DNA from: Gentiana macrophylla
Taxonomy: Eukaryota > Streptophyta > Magnoliopsida > Gentianales > Gentianaceae
Assembly (NCBI GenBank): GCA_026214975.1
Contig: CM047814.1
Span: forward strand, 19,677,541-19,741,540
DNA length: 64,000 nucleotides
Reading direction: 5' to 3'
Position numbers and translations under genes: made by a program. The notes below the pieces were generated by a model. It did not search any database. It had not been told where the DNA came from and saw nothing but the letters and a program-made list of their open reading frames with translations. Each line of letters opens with the position of its first letter. The stretch's first letter is position 1. Positions 26,098 through 36,333 of the stretch are shown here, one piece after another.

Positions 26098-26740
26098 TCA
26101 TAACCGTGATTGTTTTTTCCTTAGTTGATTAAGGATGGCATCCAAACTTTCAGCAGGAGTGTTTATAGATACAGAATTGTATACCTCCTCAGTTTCATCC
26201 ATATTGGCCATTAAAGCATAATCATCCATATCAGCTATGAGTGTAGTGTCATCTGATTCATTTCTCTTTTCAGATTCCACTTCATAGCCAGATTCATCAT
26301 CAGCAACCAATGCTTTCTTGCCAGATCTTCTTTGCTGATTCTTGTTCTTCAGTAGATTTGGACAATCAGGTCTGAAATGTCCAGGTTTCTTGAAATTGAA
26401 CCAAAGATAATCAGGTTCCTTCTTTTGTTTCAAACCAGGACAGTCAGGTTTGAAGTGTCCTGGTTTCTTGCAATGAAAGCACAATTAGTCATTATCTTTC
26501 TTGGATTCTTCCTTCTTCTTTTCACTTATTTCTTGTTGAAATTCCTTGGAGAACATCTTCATGTTTTCATCATTCTGATTTTCTTGCTCAAGAGGGCTAT
26601 TTGCTCTCGTGCATCTCATCCAAGAGATCATCTTGAGCACCTGATGATTCTTCTTTACGTAGCAAAGCACAAAACAAAGAGTGGTTGGTTCTTCCTTTCA
26701 CCTCAGAAACAAGTTTCATCGAATTCATATGCCTCATCCT
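26098..26740 (-). pseudogene. Copia gag with zinc knuckles
   Basis: Contains CFHCKKPGHFKPDC, a CCHC zinc knuckle, and a decayed repeat FNFKKPGHFRPDC in which both leading cysteines are lost. Acidic tail ADMDDYALMANMDETEE follows. The gag runs straight into a partial LTR at about 26740, so the gag start, leader and primer-binding site are deleted. Confidence 0.8.
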
Positions 26741-27318
26741 TTAATCTTCCAATGTAACCTTTGATTAAATCGAGATTTATATTCGCAAATATCTCAAGTA
26801 TATCATCATTGATGTTCATCTTTGTCACCGACTTGAGTCTCATTGTGTTTTAATAACACTTCACCTAACCGCTTCATCTAAATTTTTATTGTGAAGTTAG
26901 AGTACACCATTTTGAACATAAGTAAGTTCCAATCACCACTTAACATTATGGAACTTAGACCTTGTACACAAGGTATATGTAATCAGTTTAGGTCATCACA
27001 GACTTCCCTAAATTCCGATTCCATATTCTTGACTTTAAATACTAAGTTTGATCCCATAGCCTTCAATAACCGAAGTTTGAACCTCAAATTTTCACCATCA
27101 AGTAGGTCCCTAGTAAGTCTAATGACCTGCACACTCTATCGACCTAGATAGGTCTCAAGTAATAAAGTCACCGACCTATTTACAAAGGCTTGTTTGATCA
27201 AACCTATAGTAAAGATCAAACTCTAGTAAACCTATACATTTAATCTGTACATCTTTTGCCTTTTCTCTATAACAGCTAGTCTGACACTCATAATTAAAAC
27301 TTAACAATATGTCCAACA
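26740..27318 (-). repeat. Truncated 5' LTR of the Copia element
   Basis: Matches the outer 580 bp or so of the left LTR and ends GTCCAACA before the ATTAA duplication. The inner ~1.1 kb of LTR is missing. It retains 110 bp (26992-27101) that was replaced by the insertion in the other LTR. Confidence 0.75.
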
Positions 27319-27323
27319 ATTAA

Positions 27324-27838
27324 TCTGCCCAAAAAGAGCGTGAGTGAGAAAGCTAAAGCAGCGGTCATCGACGAGTTGCCCGCTATATTATGGGCACTCT
27401 GCATAACAATCAAAACACCCACCTGGGAAACACAATTTGTTTCACTTACGGATCGGCGCCATGACTCCGATTGAAATGGCACTTGGTATCGTGGTCAGCC
27501 AGATACGATCCAAATGGGACAATATAATAAACAGCAGATCGACTCTAGATCTCGCGGAAGAGAAAAGGTTGGCAACATACCATCGGCCGGTGAATTACAA
27601 ACAGATCGCTAAGCGACAGCACAACAAACAAATTCACGATCATTCCTTCAAGGTCGGCAATTTCGCCCTTCAAATAGAAAGCCACCGGTCCTGAGCCCGA
27701 CAAAGGCAAGCTTACGGCGAATCGGGAAGGCTCTTATCAGTCGCCAGGAAATCAAAAAGGGACTTACGCTCGAGAAATCAACAGGTTTCAACTCAATAGG
27801 CCTCGCATGCGGACAACCTCAAAATGTACTACATGTAA
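27324..27838 (+). pseudogene. Gypsy integrase, C-terminal part (3' side of the split), end of pol
   Basis: Continues the gene cut at 18632: DELPAILWAL, then a degraded TPTWETQF block (usually TGETPF), FKVGNFALQIE and a final NLKMYYM followed by TAA at 27836-27838. Frameshifts are present. Confidence 0.75.
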
Positions 27839-28619
27839 TAATCGGTTAGTGGTTATGGCTATCCTCTCATTTACGATGCGAGTGGTTAGACTTTCTTACT
27901 TTCTTGTAATCTTCACTCATCTAACGAGATGAGTCGAATTTAATAAAACCCGATTTTACGCTTATCTTTGTAATACATGTTATCATGTGCTTCAAACGTG
28001 TCCGTCAGGCATATAAGTGCGATTTCTCGACAAACTTTTCAACAAAGACTTCGATTCAAAATAGGGGCAATATGTGGGTAAATTTCAAACAAGCGCGATC
28101 ACACAAGTTACATACCCACTAGTCCATGATTCCGACCTTTATCTCAAACAAAAGTGGATCTCTCGAGGAAATTTTTATGCTACACTCGGTAGTTACTCCG
28201 AGAGGACCGATCGCCCTTTTATCGCTCGACTCGGATCTTATCTCAAACAACGGGCCACCTCCTAGAATATTCAAGCATGCGAGCGAGCAAATATTTGAGA
28301 TCAAATTCAAGCCGGGGCATATTAGTGAAAATTTTCACTATGTGATCGGCCACCTGAGTAGTTGTTTCCGATGCTTTTTTCGTGTTCGACTTTAAACCTT
28401 ATCTCAAACAAGAGGGCCGGAGGATACTACTACAATCGGACTCGATATATGCAAAAGATTCGAGCAAATTACGTATACAAATAGCAAGTAGAAAGAAACT
28501 TCATACATTCGTAATATTAAGGAAATGTTATTACAAGTAAGAGCGAAATGCGAAATGAAGAAAAAGTTATACAAATACGGAATCAAAAGTTATTACATCA
28601 AAATATTGTTTTTACAAAA

Positions 28620-31584
28620 TAAGAATCAACAAATTCAAGAGTCTTCAAAGTCGCATGCTATCGCCGCCAACATTCTCGCTCGGGCGGGAAGGATGCATCA
28701 ATTTCTCAACATTTGCATCCGACTCGCTTTGCTCTCGCTTGCTCGACGCCGTGGCCTCTTCTTCACCGGTCTCGGGTGGCACGGAGTACTAACTCCTCAG
28801 GTTCTCTCATCGACCGGGTGCCTCCAACCTCAAAGCAGTAGGTTTGCGCTTGATATCCGAGAAAAGAATCATGGATAAAACCCTTCAAGTGGTCGGTGCG
28901 CGGAGCGGTAAGGATCCAATCTCGCAAGATCTCGAGATCGCTAACGCCGCCACCTCGAGCCCACACACACACATGGCGATGTGATAAAAGCCTCGATCAT
29001 ATCCTACGAGGAAGTTATCACCCGTATAAGCTTTTCTGCGCCTCGACCGAACTCGCCTCCATCTCGCTTCTCTTCGCATCAAATGTTACTCCTTGCTCGA
29101 TTCCCAATGAGCTTTGGCCTCGCTAACCCACTCGCTGTATCTTTTTCATGGATCGAGCACCGACCTATCTTTCTCCGCAAGATCGAATTCAGCTTTTCTA
29201 GACGATCGTAGTTCTTTGAGCCTCCGCCGCGCCTTCTCGCCTCAACAAGTCGCTTTTCAGGCCCTCACTGCCGGGCGAGCTACTTTTGTAGAGCATCAAT
29301 CTCAAATTACCGCTTCATTTAGTTTGATGCTGGTTTCAACAGATTGTTTAACACGCATATCATCCGGTGAACTTCATTCACGGCGCTCGCCTTTGGTAGC
29401 ATCGTTGGCCGATATGGTGCTTCTATAGTCCTTATGAATCAGCCGCAAGCCGGTGCCGACTGGTAGCAAGTACCGTGGAGTTAAACAAGACTTCAAAGAA
29501 TAAAAAGAAAGAAAATAGAAGTACATAGAGGATAGATGTTTACTATGCTCACCGTAGCCATATAAACCCCACAGTCTTCAATATTTTGGAGAAAGGTGCG
29601 CGCGAGGATCGGTCTGACATCATTCAAAGACGATCCGGTTCGCAATGCCCCGGCCGATCTCCACCTGAATTGGGTTGTGGAGGCTCCATCTTAAATGCCT
29701 CAATGCCACATCGTAAATCCTCTCGAGATCATGATCGCTTTTAGACATATCTAAAGCGTTGTTGGCGCATAAACTCCTCGTTTCAACTGCATCGGCGACC
29801 TTGGGCCCAACGGGTACACCAAAGGAAAGGCACCATCGACCTTGTACCGCCGAGAATGATGGATCGGCTAAAGATTTACCTTTGTCGTATGGGTTGTCTT
29901 TATCAAGACCTTCTTTCCTCGAGCCGCTTTGGATTTTTTTTTGGCAGGGAGCATCCCGATCGCTGTAAGGTCAATCTCTCGACGAGCTCTTTCTTCTTAT
30001 CACCGGGGCCGTAGGTTTAGTCAATATTGATTGCTTCAAAGTCCTCGCCTGACGGAGCCTTACCTACCGTTGCTTAGCCGGGCGGCTATGTCGCTTTCCG
30101 CTTTGTCCAAAAGAGCCCGCCGATCTTTTCGACATCGACCAAAGGAAGTGTTGTCTTAAATCCTTCAACTCGGGCGGATCTTTTCTCCTCGCCCACTCGC
30201 TTTCCTAGTGCCCAACAAGACACGCTGTGCCGAGCGCCCATAGTACCTACAAATGACAATATTTATCGTAAACGAGCGTAATAATCAAGGAAAATACAAT
30301 AACAAAAAGTAAGTACCAAAGAAAATCATACTTGTGCCCGAAATGAAGGGTTTCCAGACAACTTTACGCTGGAAGGCATGCATTGGCCGATTTGGCACTC
30401 CTCGCATAAGTCGGGATCGGTAGGCAAATGGATCGACTACTACCAAGAGATCCCCGACCCCCACTCCGAGAGTCCCGCCTTCTCGATAGGTTCACCAACG
30501 CCTGTTAAGCTTCTAGTTAAAGGCCCGGCTTGCTCTCGCCGTTTTTTGGGTATACCCGAGCAATTCCTTGAGCTCGGCTATAAACCCGCCATCGGCCTCC
30601 CGGGTTTTGATGTCCTTCAAATGGTCGGTCTCACGGAGTCCGGGCTGAGTTTTTTGAATGGCCATCCTATCCGAGACTCGACTTTCATACATCTTTTATC
30701 TCGCTCTACCACTTTGTCGAAGCGCCGATGTTAAGTCGAGGCCTACCATTGCTCGATCGGCTCCATGGTTGAATCCGCCTCGAATCACCATTTCGCTGAA
30801 GCCGTAGTAGAGTAAAGGTCGCCATCGACGGTTCGCGACTCTAAGCCGATCGATAATAATGGCGACATAACCACCCGACTACCCTAGGCTAAGGTCGCAA
30901 GGTATAACTTTTTAGTACTTCCATAAACTTGATAAAGAACGGGTCAGCGGTCGCTTAAGTCCGCAACCAGTGGTCGTAATACAACCACGATAATCATCAT
31001 CATCTCGGCCGCACGCCCATGACACATTCAAATGCACCCATGTTGGCAAATCGTAATCCTCCGAATATCATAGGCGGTCGCCGTGGTATAAGCAGCTCGG
31101 GTCTTGAAACTCCCTCCATCGAGTAATAAGGTTGACGCCAAGACGCTTCGTTCGCCAGCCCCATCTCAACAGAGATTGATCTCTTCTAAGCGCCTCTTCT
31201 TCTTCCCGGCTCATTCGATACGATCGCTTTCTTAGATTCTCGGCTTTCCCGACGCCGATGGATTCTCTCCGATCCTCCGGTCCTCTTCGCTTCCACGGCT
31301 TCTTAAGCATGGCGCCGCGAGTAAATGCTCTCACGACACGCTTTGATTCGGGTTAACGAGGTCGCCGCCAGCCGATCTTTGGTTTTCATCCTCGACCACC
31401 TCTCCGTGGCACCCTCACCGACATTACTACCTCCCTAATCATCATCTTCTTTAGTGCCTAAGTCATATTCGACCAAGGCCTCTACTTTAGTATTTCCTTT
31501 CGCCGCTGAGCTAGCCTCCTCCATGTCGATTTCCTTCGAGCCATAGCCGTCATGCGCTCGAGTTTCTTCATCCGCTTGTGACAT
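28620..31584 (-). pseudogene. Antisense coding remnants in the 3' region of the gypsy element
   Basis: On the strand opposite to gag-pol an ATG at 31584 opens MSQADEETRAHDGYGSKEIDMEEASS..., an acidic start. Arg/Glu-rich stretches follow (MSREEEEALRRDQ near 31200; LRETDHLKDIKTREADGG near 30630), then RWRRVRSRRRKAYTGDNFLVGYDRGFYH at about 29050-28990. Tat-lineage elements are known to carry an extra antisense ORF between pol and the 3' LTR. The product is of unknown function and the frame is broken many times. Confidence 0.5.
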
Positions 31585-32767
31585 TGTACGCCCCGAAGAC
31601 ATTCTCAAAGAAATGTGGCGAGGTGGATCGGCTTTATCCCAGAGACATTAAGTCGGGTCAAGTGAGAGTTATCACACTCGACACCTCGCCTCCATTTTCC
31701 CTAAACAAACACAGCCCAAAACCCCCAAATAACCGAGAAAAACTCTCAAGCCAAATCAAACATTCAAAGTAACCATGGCACAATCTGCATCTATCTACCA
31801 TGGATTTCGGGGAAAGGGACCAAAGCATATCGGTGCTAGAGCAAAAGTGAATTTACTGTTCATTCATCAATAGAACCCTAAATTTGTGCACAATTTCTAT
31901 CATAATCATACCTTTAAGAAAGGAAAAGTAAAATCAAGCAAAATCAAAGCAAAGAAAGCAAAGAAAAGCACACGACCATTCATACATGGTTGATAAAGTA
32001 GGATGAAAGGTGAGTCTTTAGCCTGAGAATGCTTGCTTGCCGGAATCGCTTGCACTCACCGGAATTCTTGCTTCCTTGACGTAAATTATATCATAAAGTA
32101 GAAAAGTTGTAAAGGTGGGAGGAGAAACCTCTATTTATGTATCTAAAACTCTGAGGAAACGACGCTTGGGAATTCTAAATTCAAACACCATCATTGCTAG
32201 AATGGTTACCGATATCCTCACCAATCGTAACGCATGACGGTTCAGGCCAAACGTCACATCATTAACGCCAACCGAGGCGCCGCTTTTGCGAATCGACACG
32301 ACCCTTTGCTACCAATTGTTCGCGCCTGACCGAGGCCTCAACTTACACGGCCTGGCGCGCTCAGCTTCCTCCTCGCCAACGGCCCTATTTCTAATGGCTT
32401 ACGGCCTCCACTCAACATGGATTACGGCCATCTAAACTCATTCACTTCATAGCACGGTATCTAAACCCGATAGAAATATTATCGGCATCTAAGCTTGTTC
32501 GCTAACGCTACCGCATATAATCGATACTCGCTACGCGATACTAACATCGATTCAAGCCCGACAATGTGATCGGCATATAAGCCCGCTTCACTCCATTGCA
32601 CGGTGCTCAGAGTCTGCTCGCTACAATGCACATAATGTGTCGGTAATTGGAAACACCGATTTACGCTAGATAGACATCATCGGCATCTCTCGCTACGAAC
32701 GATAAACATCACGGTAACTTCAAATTTTCTAGATTCTACTTCTCCGCCACATGACACGCCCGCACGC
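31585..32767. other. Noncoding 3' region of the gypsy element
   Basis: About 1.2 kb with no coding signal. It lies upstream of the antisense ATG, so it may hold the promoter of the antisense gene. No defined motif was recognised. Confidence 0.4.
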
Positions 32768-32778
32768 AGAGGGGCCAT
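32767..32778 (+). promoter_or_regulatory. Polypurine tract of the gypsy element
   Basis: CAGAGGGGCCAT directly precedes the TGATATACCC start of the 3' LTR. Confidence 0.6.
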
Positions 32779-33363
32779 TGATATACCCGAACCGGATTGC
32801 AGGCCTCCGCCCATCTAGATTGGGCCTATTTTCATAGCCCAAAGAATGTGTCTCGGCTTTCTCCTCTTAATCCGCAAATCACAAGCCGGATCCCCGTCCG
32901 CAATGTAGAAGCCGATCATGTCCGCTGGTCGTAAGCCGACTCCCTCCACTTCGTGGTGATTTCTACCCGTAATCAGCCGACATCAAGACAAGGGAAATAT
33001 GAGTCCGTTGTCCTCCGCATTTATCTGCATACCGGGCCGTCCACTTGTATTATATATATGATTACCTCTAATTATATCCTTTAATTGACTTGTCATGAAC
33101 AAGAAACCGACTTAGTCCAACTCGACTTTGTCCTAGCTTATATATACGGGATCACAAATGTAATAGAAAATATCCAAGAACTAATTCAAACAGAGTTACT
33201 CACAATTTGTCGTAATCACTTGTGTTTACTTCATAAGCATCATTCCGACCGCCTAGTTTCTTCATATTCGCCACCTTCTCTCCGGCGAATTCATACATAC
33301 ACATCCATATATCTACTTAAATATATCTCATATACTGTAACATGGTATTCACCGTGAATATCA
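32779..33363 (+). repeat. 3' LTR of the gypsy element
   Basis: Aligns with the 5' LTR at 12674-13228, including the TATATATACGGG promoter region near 33139. Clear divergence from the 5' LTR (substitutions and indels) suggests an old insertion or poor sequence. Confidence 0.85.
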
Positions 33364-33438
33364 ACATCCTTTCGCAACTTCATTGTTTGTATCAGATAAA
33401 ACGGGTGAGTAGAAAGAGAACTTCTAATCGTAATCATC

Positions 33439-33538
33439 NNNNNNNNNNNNNNNNNNNNNNNNNNNNNNNNNNNNNNNNNNNNNNNNNNNNNNNNNNNNNN
33501 NNNNNNNNNNNNNNNNNNNNNNNNNNNNNNNNNNNNNN
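33439..33538. other. Assembly gap (100 N)
   Basis: Exactly 100 Ns, the usual placeholder for a join of unknown size. It lies 75 bp after the gypsy 3' LTR and separates the two duplicate blocks onto different contigs. Confidence 0.98.
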
Positions 33539-34025
33539 TCCTACTTATTATCCTCCATTGGTGAAGTGAAGCTACCATAGTCTGTTGAAACACCTACCCT
33601 ATATCACGCAACAGATTCCTACTGCTCTAATTCTTCTGCTGATACGTTGATAGTCACGCCAAATCCTCTTGAGAACAAAGTCATCGGCAAAATCATCACA
33701 AAGATTATACTAAGTGGCAGCCGAGTTCACGGCTTCATGGTCCTGCTGTGGGTTTTAGCCCCAGTTCGCATGTCTTTGCTGCTAACCATTTCAGTCTGTA
33801 TAATCTTTCTAGCTTTCATTAATAAAATAGAAAGTTATCTTTAAAAAAAGTACTAATAAGCAAACTGAAGGATCAAAAACAAACAAAGGGACATATGCTT
33901 CTTGCTTGAAATGAGAGATTATGAAAAAGCAGTAATTTGATACACAACACAATTTGGCATGCTTTAAAAGGGCAGATTTTCAGCTTTTGTCAGCCTCATA
34001 CATAGTAAAAGTGAAGAAAAAACAT
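33539..34025. other. Intergenic sequence, possible LINE 3' tail
   Basis: No gene recognised. The stretch 33740-33846 ends CATTAATAAAATAGAAAG...TTTAAAAAAAG, which resembles the untranslated end and poly-A tail of plant LINEs on the plus strand. Weak evidence. Confidence 0.25.
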
Positions 34026-35043
34026 TCAACAGTCATTTTGCTTGAATTTCAAAACTGCAAGATAGAATCCAGGCTCATCTACAAAGCTAACAACAGTGAA
34101 CAGATGATCAGCAGCAACTGTTTCTAAGGTCATCTTCTCCGGCAAATTCGACACGACAATATCAGGATACTCTCTTTGTTGCTTTTCAGCCTTTTTCCCT
34201 TCCATGTGGGTGACTAATCACAACTCTTGCACCTGGATGACAAATTTCAACACATAACAAGAAAGTTAACTACACTCAAATCAAAGTCCGTATAGCACCA
34301 CACTTTTACAGCATCACAAACATTAAACCTTTTAAAATTCGATTCTATCATATAATCGACCTGTTAAAGTTAATTTACTTACAATATAATCGATTATTGA
34401 AATCTCAAATGTGGTGCCACATTAGTATTGTGTCAAAAAGTAGTAAGTTTGTATATGGTCTCTTTAAAGGGTTCCAAAAGAATATAGAGGGTCTTTAAAT
34501 CCACCATACACAACAAAAAGTAAGTTAAGTTTACCTGGCAAACAATGCTTTGCAAGTGTTTCAAGAACCTGACTAAAGCTCAGCAGCATAAAGCAGGAGG
34601 CAATACAGATATACAACATCAAAGGTGACCACTTTTCTGGTAAATAAATCAACTCTCACTTGCCAACATTTGACAGTGTCGTATTTTCTTTGATGAATGC
34701 TGAGTGTAAGCAACGACTCATGGACAACAAGCAATTGCTGGAATGAGGATGATTCAACTACTCTGTCTACAAATGCATCAGATCAATTGAAATAAGAACT
34801 CGGGATGTTTCTCCAATCTCCCCAGCCAAGATGATCTTGTCTATTGTTTGATTGTGCTGCTCTTTAGTGGTGATGTCATCAACTTCAAAAATGACCAATC
34901 TTTCTCAGCTAAATCTTCACAAAACTCATCAAAGCAACTTTTCCCTCATTTGATGGATCTTTAGCTCTAACAGTTAAATGAGGATTCCTGATGAAGGATT
35001 TGACAAGTTTGGTGGAAATTTCAGAGCTGACAAGTGCTTGAAA
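34026..35043 (-). pseudogene. Methyltransferase-like plant protein, partial and frame-disrupted
   Basis: Minus-strand blocks in order: FQALVSSEISTKLVKSFIRNPHLTVRAKDPSNEGKVALMSF (from 35043), VIFEVDDITTKEQHNQTIDKIILAGEIGETSRVLIS, ESSSFQQLLVVHESLLTLS, IYLPEKWSP...SQVLETLAKHCLPG, an intron with a GTAAAC donor, then GARVVISHPHGRE...YPDIVVSNLPEKMTLETVAADHLFTVVSFVDEPGFYLAVLKFKQND ending at 34026. Layout and HPHGRE motif recall a conserved chloroplast SAM-methyltransferase-like family. Frames shift at least four times and no 5' exons were found upstream. It may be a pseudogene or a real gene with sequence errors. Confidence 0.45.
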
Positions 35044-36333
35044 CTGTTTAAGTAACGATGATTAAAGCACATTTGATGAAGCTACGAGATGTAAGTAAAA
35101 TCTTGATCTACAAAATGGTAGGCTAAGTGGCAGGTAGGGCGTGGATGATAGCAGAGGCATGATGTGATAAAGAACAGAAAAATCTGTGTAAAGTAATGTA
35201 ATGTTTCTGCTAAGCGGATTTGATCACTCTCGCGTGCCTAGCATTGTGAACAAAGATTGCAGCTACTTGCATTTTGTCATTACATCCATACATCCAAAAC
35301 TCTTTCTAGTTTTCTTCCATTCAATGCCTTCAAGAAATAATATAGAGCTGTATAAGATTGTGAAATACTCATATAAAATGCACATGAACAGACGACGTTT
35401 TCAAGTAACATCCATTGATAGTATTTGCATTGGAAAATTTGAGAAAGACATATATAGTACAGTCTACAGAAAGGGTCACAAGAAGAAGGTAATGTATATC
35501 AATATTCACAAACTTTTATGGTTTGAAATTTTCAATTATTTGCCATACAATGACATACCAAAACCTGGATTATGACGTTGCAGGAATGCATAAGTTTAAA
35601 AATTCAACGAAAAGAAACAAATTAGGGTGATTCAAATAGACCAAGTAATCAAGTTTCATTCAGACATTTTCTCATAAAGCTTGTCTGCACATGGTTGTAA
35701 TCCCAGATAAATTTCAATGCCCTTAAGGTTTGAGGTCCAAGAAAACAACTAGAACTTCAACAACAAATATGCAAAGAAACCGGGTGGGGACTGAGAGAAT
35801 CAAGTAGTAATCACTAATCAACCCTTCATTTCATCTTGTTCAAAATCTCGAGAAATCAAAGAAAGTAATAATACCTCCTGGCCCCAGATAAACATAAACA
35901 AAATGGAATTGAAGGGCTTACTTATACGTTCAATTTCAAGCCTACAAAATGGGGTTTCTACTTTCTGAGACACACTAAAACACTAAATCATCAAGTTTAT
36001 AATCCCATCCCACATATGAAAAAGTGCATTGCAGTACCTCAAATGGATAGAATACACAGATAGGAGTTAGCTAAATACACAGATAGGAGTTAGCTTCTTC
36101 TCTTTTTCGAGCAAGAGTTTTCAACTTCTAATGCATAATCCAACTAATTTTGTCCTGCCATAAAGCGCTTTTACGAGAAAAAAAACTATGGACAAAGCCT
36201 TTGGACAAAGCCTTTCTTTTTCTTTTATTATTATTATTATTATTATTTTATTTTATTTTTATTTTTGACTTTCGTAATTGCAGATAATTGCAGATTACCT
36301 CGTAAAAAAGCGACGACGTTTTCCTTCAATATA
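35044..36333. other. Intergenic region without a recognised gene
   Basis: AT-rich, with a TTA microsatellite at about 36226-36247. A 124-codon open stretch at 35201-35575 (plus) has no recognisable domain and no codon signal I can support. It includes the upstream region of the PORR gene. Confidence 0.5.

Larger units (their letters stand above)
18633..27318 (-). mobile_element. Copia-type LTR retrotransposon nested in the gypsy integrase
   Basis: The element begins TGTTGGTCCC and ends GTCCAACA. It is flanked by a perfect ATTAA duplication (18628-18632 and 27319-27323). Coding runs on the minus strand: gag zinc knuckles near 26.4 kb, pre-integrase near 24.9 kb, integrase blocks at 24.6-24.0 kb. 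The LTR at 18633-21411 is the 3' LTR in element orientation; the right LTR is truncated internally. Reverse transcriptase motifs were not recognised between 21.4 and 23.9 kb. The element is defective. Confidence 0.85.
12674..33363 (+). mobile_element. Ty3/gypsy retrotransposon, Tat lineage (about 12 kb without its insertion)
   Basis: The LTRs (555 and 585 bp) begin TGATATACCC and end ATATCA. Order inside: PBS, gag, protease, RT, RNase H, second (archaeal-type) RNase H, integrase, a long 3' region with antisense coding remnants, PPT, 3' LTR. The integrase gene is split by a Copia element at 18633-27318. The dual RNase H plus the long 3' region indicates the Tat/Ogre clade. Many stops and frameshifts make it dead. 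No clear target duplication was found (GAAGT before, ACATC after). Confidence 0.88.

Noticed and set aside
33291..33593. Open frames running across the N gap
   Set aside because: The translation passes through unknown bases, so nothing can be inferred.
35201..35575. 124-codon open reading frame on the plus strand
   Set aside because: No recognisable domain, AT-rich composition, and no partner exons or codon signal. Probably chance.
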